64,000 nt of DNA from Vibrio sp. AND4 (lineage in GTDB: Bacteria; Pseudomonadota; Gammaproteobacteria; Enterobacterales; Vibrionaceae), in assembly GCF_000171815.1 (NCBI RefSeq), contig NZ_ABGR01000001.1, positions 1-64,000 on the forward strand, in the 5' to 3' direction. Shown here piece by piece: positions 61,284 to 64,000 of this stretch. The notes beneath the pieces were generated by a model. It had not been told where the DNA came from, made no database searches, and worked only from the letters and a program-made list of their open reading frames with translations. Position numbers and translations under genes: made by a program. How positions within the stretch are numbered: position 1 is the first letter of the stretch; every line of letters begins with the position of its first letter.

Positions 61284-63400
61284 TGAAGATTAAAAATCTA
61301 ATCCTGTTTGTTGGCCTGTGTTTTGTCGTTAACGTTGATGCATTAGAAATGTGCAGCCTTGGAGCGGAAACGCTTGAAGAAGAGCATGAATGGTTAGCGA
61401 GATTAGACTACGAGTTCGAAAGCGAGCTTAATGACGTTAAAGAGGTTGCGGCATTAGAGAAAATTCCCAGTTTAATACTGCCCACAGGCCAAGAGACCAT
61501 GTTTCCAGAGCATTGGACTGGAGTGTCAGTAGTCGTTGACAGTAAAAAGAGTCAACCTAACAGCTTGGAAAGAATCGCTCAACTCGAACATATTTCTGAA
61601 CGTCAAGCCTTATGGCAGATTGCGAAAAGCGGAGCAAGGTCATTTTCAACCGCTTTGGATATCGCCTTTTTTATGCCTTGGGTTGATGATTTAACTAGAG
61701 CCATGTGGGACGACTCTGCCAGTGATTTGCATCGACTGAGTGTCACTGCTGAGCCCATCCCTTTTATCGGTTTTGCTATTGGGTATTACGATTACCTCTC
61801 CACATTAGATAGCCCTGAAAAGCGTCTTAACCAATGGCGACAAAGTGGGCATTACAGTTATGACCAAGAAACAGTTCTTTCGAGTATAAATACCGCGTCA
61901 GCAAGAGCGATAGAAAAGCAACATGAACAATTAAAGCAACATATTATTGAGTTGACCGAAAGGCTCGTTTCTATTCAACTGCTTCATTATGACGCTACCT
62001 ACAATGCTAAAGTATTGGAGTTGCAGGAAGTGATGAATGGTATTTTTTCTGAAATTGATACCCAATATGCTAGCTCAATGTTAGATCTTTATAATCGTCC
62101 CTCTCATGTGATACATAAGTTTGGGGAACAAGCTTGTATTAACCAAAAGGAGGCGGTAAAAGAGGAAATAAATCGTTTAGGTTTTGCGTCTAATGGGGCT
62201 CGCAACGAGCTAAGATCGTGCAGTTATCGAATGTTAATTGCAAACGTCGGTAAACTTTATGGCATTGGAAAATATCCTCACATCGAGAAAGTTCGTGCGG
62301 ATGTCTTTGCTTATAAACAAAATATTGTTGAAAGTGCACTTAACCATATTATTGATTGGCGGGGTAAACTCATAGAGATTCAACGTAATAGCATCAATAA
62401 CCTTGTTGATGATACGTTAAACAGCGGAAGTCTTCGCAGCTATCGATGGTATTTATATCAGCGTGCGCGCCGAATCGCGATCGACAATTTTTCCTTGTCT
62501 ATAATGCAAAGATTGGCCTCGGAAGAGGAGCAGCAAACAGGTCGCTTTCTTGTCGGAGCTGGCGAATTAGTCTGTGGGCCTTTCTCTTGCCAGAATTATG
62601 AGGGCAAAGAGGTATTTTTTGATGAAGCCTCTGATCCACTTTTACAAAAGCTATCGGAGCCATGGGAAAGCATTGAACTGAGCAAATACATCAATCAGCG
62701 AGTTAGGCGCGGATGGACAAACCTTGAGCTCGATGAGCCTTATATAAACCTCTGGAAACAGTGGCAAAATAAAGACGATGTCCTTCTTGCAGCTTTGCCT
62801 TACAAAGGTAACCCCTCGTTGGATGTAATACAAAAAGACATGCCAGAGTTGTTTGAGCTTTTAGAGCAGATTCCAAATCACTTATCAGCTACACAAGCAA
62901 AGCCATATTTGTTTCAATTAATTAGAGATCGGATGTTTAAAGGAGACATACAGAGTACTTGGACAAAACTTGGCGATTTTATATTTCGATTTCAGTACGA
63001 ACAACGCCAGTATCAATCGCTCAACTCCTTACCCTTAGAGTGGCAGCAAGTGATTTGGCCTTCTCAACCTCAAGGTGTTTTGTTTAGCGCATTTCTAGAC
63101 AAATCGTACTTGTATTACTCTCATCAATCGTGGGTCAAAAACTTGCCATTCTGGGATAAAAGAAATGGTGTGTTTACATGGATATTATACCAGGAAGAAA
63201 ACCATCATTACTATCTAACGCAGTTAGTGTCAGAGGACATTTATCTTAGTGACCAATATTGGATAGAGATAAGTGAACAACTCAGTCATGTTTTGTCATC
63301 ACCGGAAGTGCGTTGGCGTCCGTTTGAGCAGATGATTCTCATGGATATATGGTCTCAGGTTATAGAGATAGAATCTCTGTTCGAGATTTCTCAACCTTGA
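61283..63400 (+). CDS. Secreted 705-residue protein of unknown function, coupled to the metallopeptidase
   Basis: Starts at ATG 61283, whose A is the last base of the previous stop. Signal peptide MKIKNLILFVGLCFVVNVDA. Residues about 100-190 (QIAKSGARSFSTALDIAFFMPWVDDLTRAMWDDSA ... VTAEPIPFIGFAIGYYDYL) form a hydrophobic helical hairpin. This recalls the segment next to catalytic domains in large bacterial toxins and in some heat-labile-enterotoxin-like proteins. The middle is long and helical with Cys pairs, and the C-terminal part is rich in Trp, Tyr and Gln. No family is recognised. The joint translation and shared secretion signal suggest it acts with the metallopeptidase, for example as delivery or binding partner. 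Confidence 0.7.
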   Translation: MKIKNLILFVGLCFVVNVDALEMCSLGAETLEEEHEWLARLDYEFESELNDVKEVAALEKIPSLILPTGQETMFPEHWTGVSVVVDSKKSQPNSLERIAQLEHISERQALWQIAKSGARSFSTALDIAFFMPWVDDLTRAMWDDSASDLHRLSVTAEPIPFIGFAIGYYDYLSTLDSPEKRLNQWRQSGHYSYDQETVLSSINTASARAIEKQHEQLKQHIIELTERLVSIQLLHYDATYNAKVLELQEVMNGIFSEIDTQYASSMLDLYNRPSHVIHKFGEQACINQKEAVKEEINRLGFASNGARNELRSCSYRMLIANVGKLYGIGKYPHIEKVRADVFAYKQNIVESALNHIIDWRGKLIEIQRNSINNLVDDTLNSGSLRSYRWYLYQRARRIAIDNFSLSIMQRLASEEEQQTGRFLVGAGELVCGPFSCQNYEGKEVFFDEASDPLLQKLSEPWESIELSKYINQRVRRGWTNLELDEPYINLWKQWQNKDDVLLAALPYKGNPSLDVIQKDMPELFELLEQIPNHLSATQAKPYLFQLIRDRMFKGDIQSTWTKLGDFIFRFQYEQRQYQSLNSLPLEWQQVIWPSQPQGVLFSAFLDKSYLYYSHQSWVKNLPFWDKRNGVFTWILYQEENHHYYLTQLVSEDIYLSDQYWIEISEQLSHVLSSPEVRWRPFEQMILMDIWSQVIEIESLFEISQP

Positions 63401-63413
63401 GGCTATGTTGATG

Positions 63414-63448
63414 GTATACCCAAGCATCTTGAGGTTACTTGGGTATAC
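63414..63448. repeat. GTATACCCAAG inverted repeat (dispersed Vibrio repeat)
   Basis: GTATACCCAAG (63414-63424) and CTTGGGTATAC (63438-63448), a perfect 11-bp dyad between converging genes. The right half plus spacer is shared with 32567-32592. Similar repeats are common in Vibrio intergenic regions and often end transcripts. Confidence 0.8.
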
Positions 63449-63510
63449 ATTAATAACAATGGCTTATTAGTGAGGTGTCTATAATCCTATTCGATTGCGA
63501 ACATGCTAGT

Positions 63511-64000
63511 TTAGTACTCAAGCTTTGCCGCATTTCTCGTTAATATTTCTGATTTATCAACAGGTTTCATTAAGTAGTTCATCGCAGTAATAGAAAACAA
63601 GAGTAGCGCAAACGCCAAATACATCATTTCTGCTGAACCTGATATTGAAGCGAGTATCCCGCCAAAAAAACCTGAGACTCCCCATGCAGAGTAGAGAATG
63701 CCAAAGTTAGTGCCGTACGATTTTAAACCATAGTCGATCGCAGTGACTGGAGGGAAAACACCAAATAAAGCGCCGTAAGACATTGCACCAACAGAAATTC
63801 CAATCATTAGAGGGATCGTGGTTTCTATTGTTGTGAAAAATATCATATTCAGGGCTTGCGATAAAAAGATTAATCCTAGGGTGTGAACACGTCCTATTTC
63901 ATCAAATAGAAGACCACCTATGACTCGGCCAGCGGTGTTGAAGATGGCCAACAAAATGATACTTAGCGCGACCTCTTCCGGTGTTAATCCAATCGATTTG
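63511..64000 (-). CDS. MFS transporter, OFA (oxalate/formate antiporter-like) family, C-terminal part
   Basis: The open frame continues beyond the window's right edge, so the N-terminus is missing. The visible 162 residues hold membrane helices and OFA-type motifs: KSIGLTPEEVALSIILLAIFNTAGRVIGGLLFDEIGR (loop between helices with GR...D..GR), IPLMIGISVGAMSYGALFGVFPPVTAIDYGLKSYGTNFGILYSAWGVSGFFGG and a basic C-terminal end. Inner-membrane carrier, substrate not determinable from this part. Confidence 0.85.
   Translation of the reverse strand, partial: KSIGLTPEEVALSIILLAIFNTAGRVIGGLLFDEIGRVHTLGLIFLSQALNMIFFTTIETTIPLMIGISVGAMSYGALFGVFPPVTAIDYGLKSYGTNFGILYSAWGVSGFFGGILASISGSAEMMYLAFALLLFSITAMNYLMKPVDKSEILTRNAAKLEY

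Overview
The window looks like a stretch of the second chromosome of a Vibrio of the Harveyi clade (V. parahaemolyticus / alginolyticus / harveyi / campbellii group). The reasons are a complete lateral-flagellar (laf) block, a scrABC surface-signalling operon followed by kbl-tdh, and many housekeeping genes with Vibrio-type sequences. The species assignment is inference from gene content and order.

Layout. 1-5050: the 3' part of a frameshifted cation/proton antiporter, a type 2 isopentenyl-diphosphate isomerase, small lipoproteins and small conserved proteins. 5130-19930 (minus strand): lateral flagellar genes, namely stator lafTU, sigma factor lafS, fliL/K/T/S/D, flagellin lafA, a degenerate EAL protein, and the export/switch operon fliMNPQR-flhBA. 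20318-28396 (plus strand): motY, the sigma-54 activator lafK, and fliEFGHIJ. A sigma-54-type promoter before fliD and a weaker sigma-28-type promoter before lafA fit the known LafK -> LafS cascade. 28444-32455: a GlyGly-CTERM trypsin-like protease, a YcdX-type PHP phosphatase, cytochrome b562, a VOC-family protein and a LysR regulator. 33066-40422: scrABC (Tat-exported PLP enzyme, periplasmic binding protein, GGDEF-EAL membrane protein), then kbl-tdh (threonine catabolism), closed by a strong terminator.

From about 40.8 to 63.4 kb the window is accessory. (a) A two-gene unit encodes a CesT/SycO-like type III secretion chaperone and a full-length YpkA/YopO-like effector. The effector has a Ser/Thr kinase domain and a C-terminal Rho-GDI-like domain with key residues kept. 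No injectisome genes are present in the window, so this is an orphan effector locus. (b) A minus-strand class 5 (CFA/I, Cbl, Coo-like) alpha-fimbrial operon holds a major pilin, a small periplasmic protein, usher, chaperone and tip protein, followed by a large lipoprotein. (c) A very AT-rich VieSA-like phosphorelay (BvgS-type hybrid kinase and a receiver-EAL-LuxR regulator), plus a stand-alone receiver-like protein, lies upstream of the fimbriae. The divergent intergenic region there carries a 19-bp inverted repeat that could be a switch or a pair of operators. (d) A translationally coupled pair encodes a secreted NleD/M91-like HExxH metallopeptidase and a secreted 705-residue protein I do not recognise; this could be a new two-component secreted toxin. 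The window ends in an OFA-type MFS transporter.

Together the genes describe a surface-adaptation region (swarming flagella, c-di-GMP control by ScrABC, fimbriae with a c-di-GMP phosphodiesterase regulator) into which host-interaction genes have been added. No rRNA, tRNA, CRISPR array or intact insertion sequence was seen.
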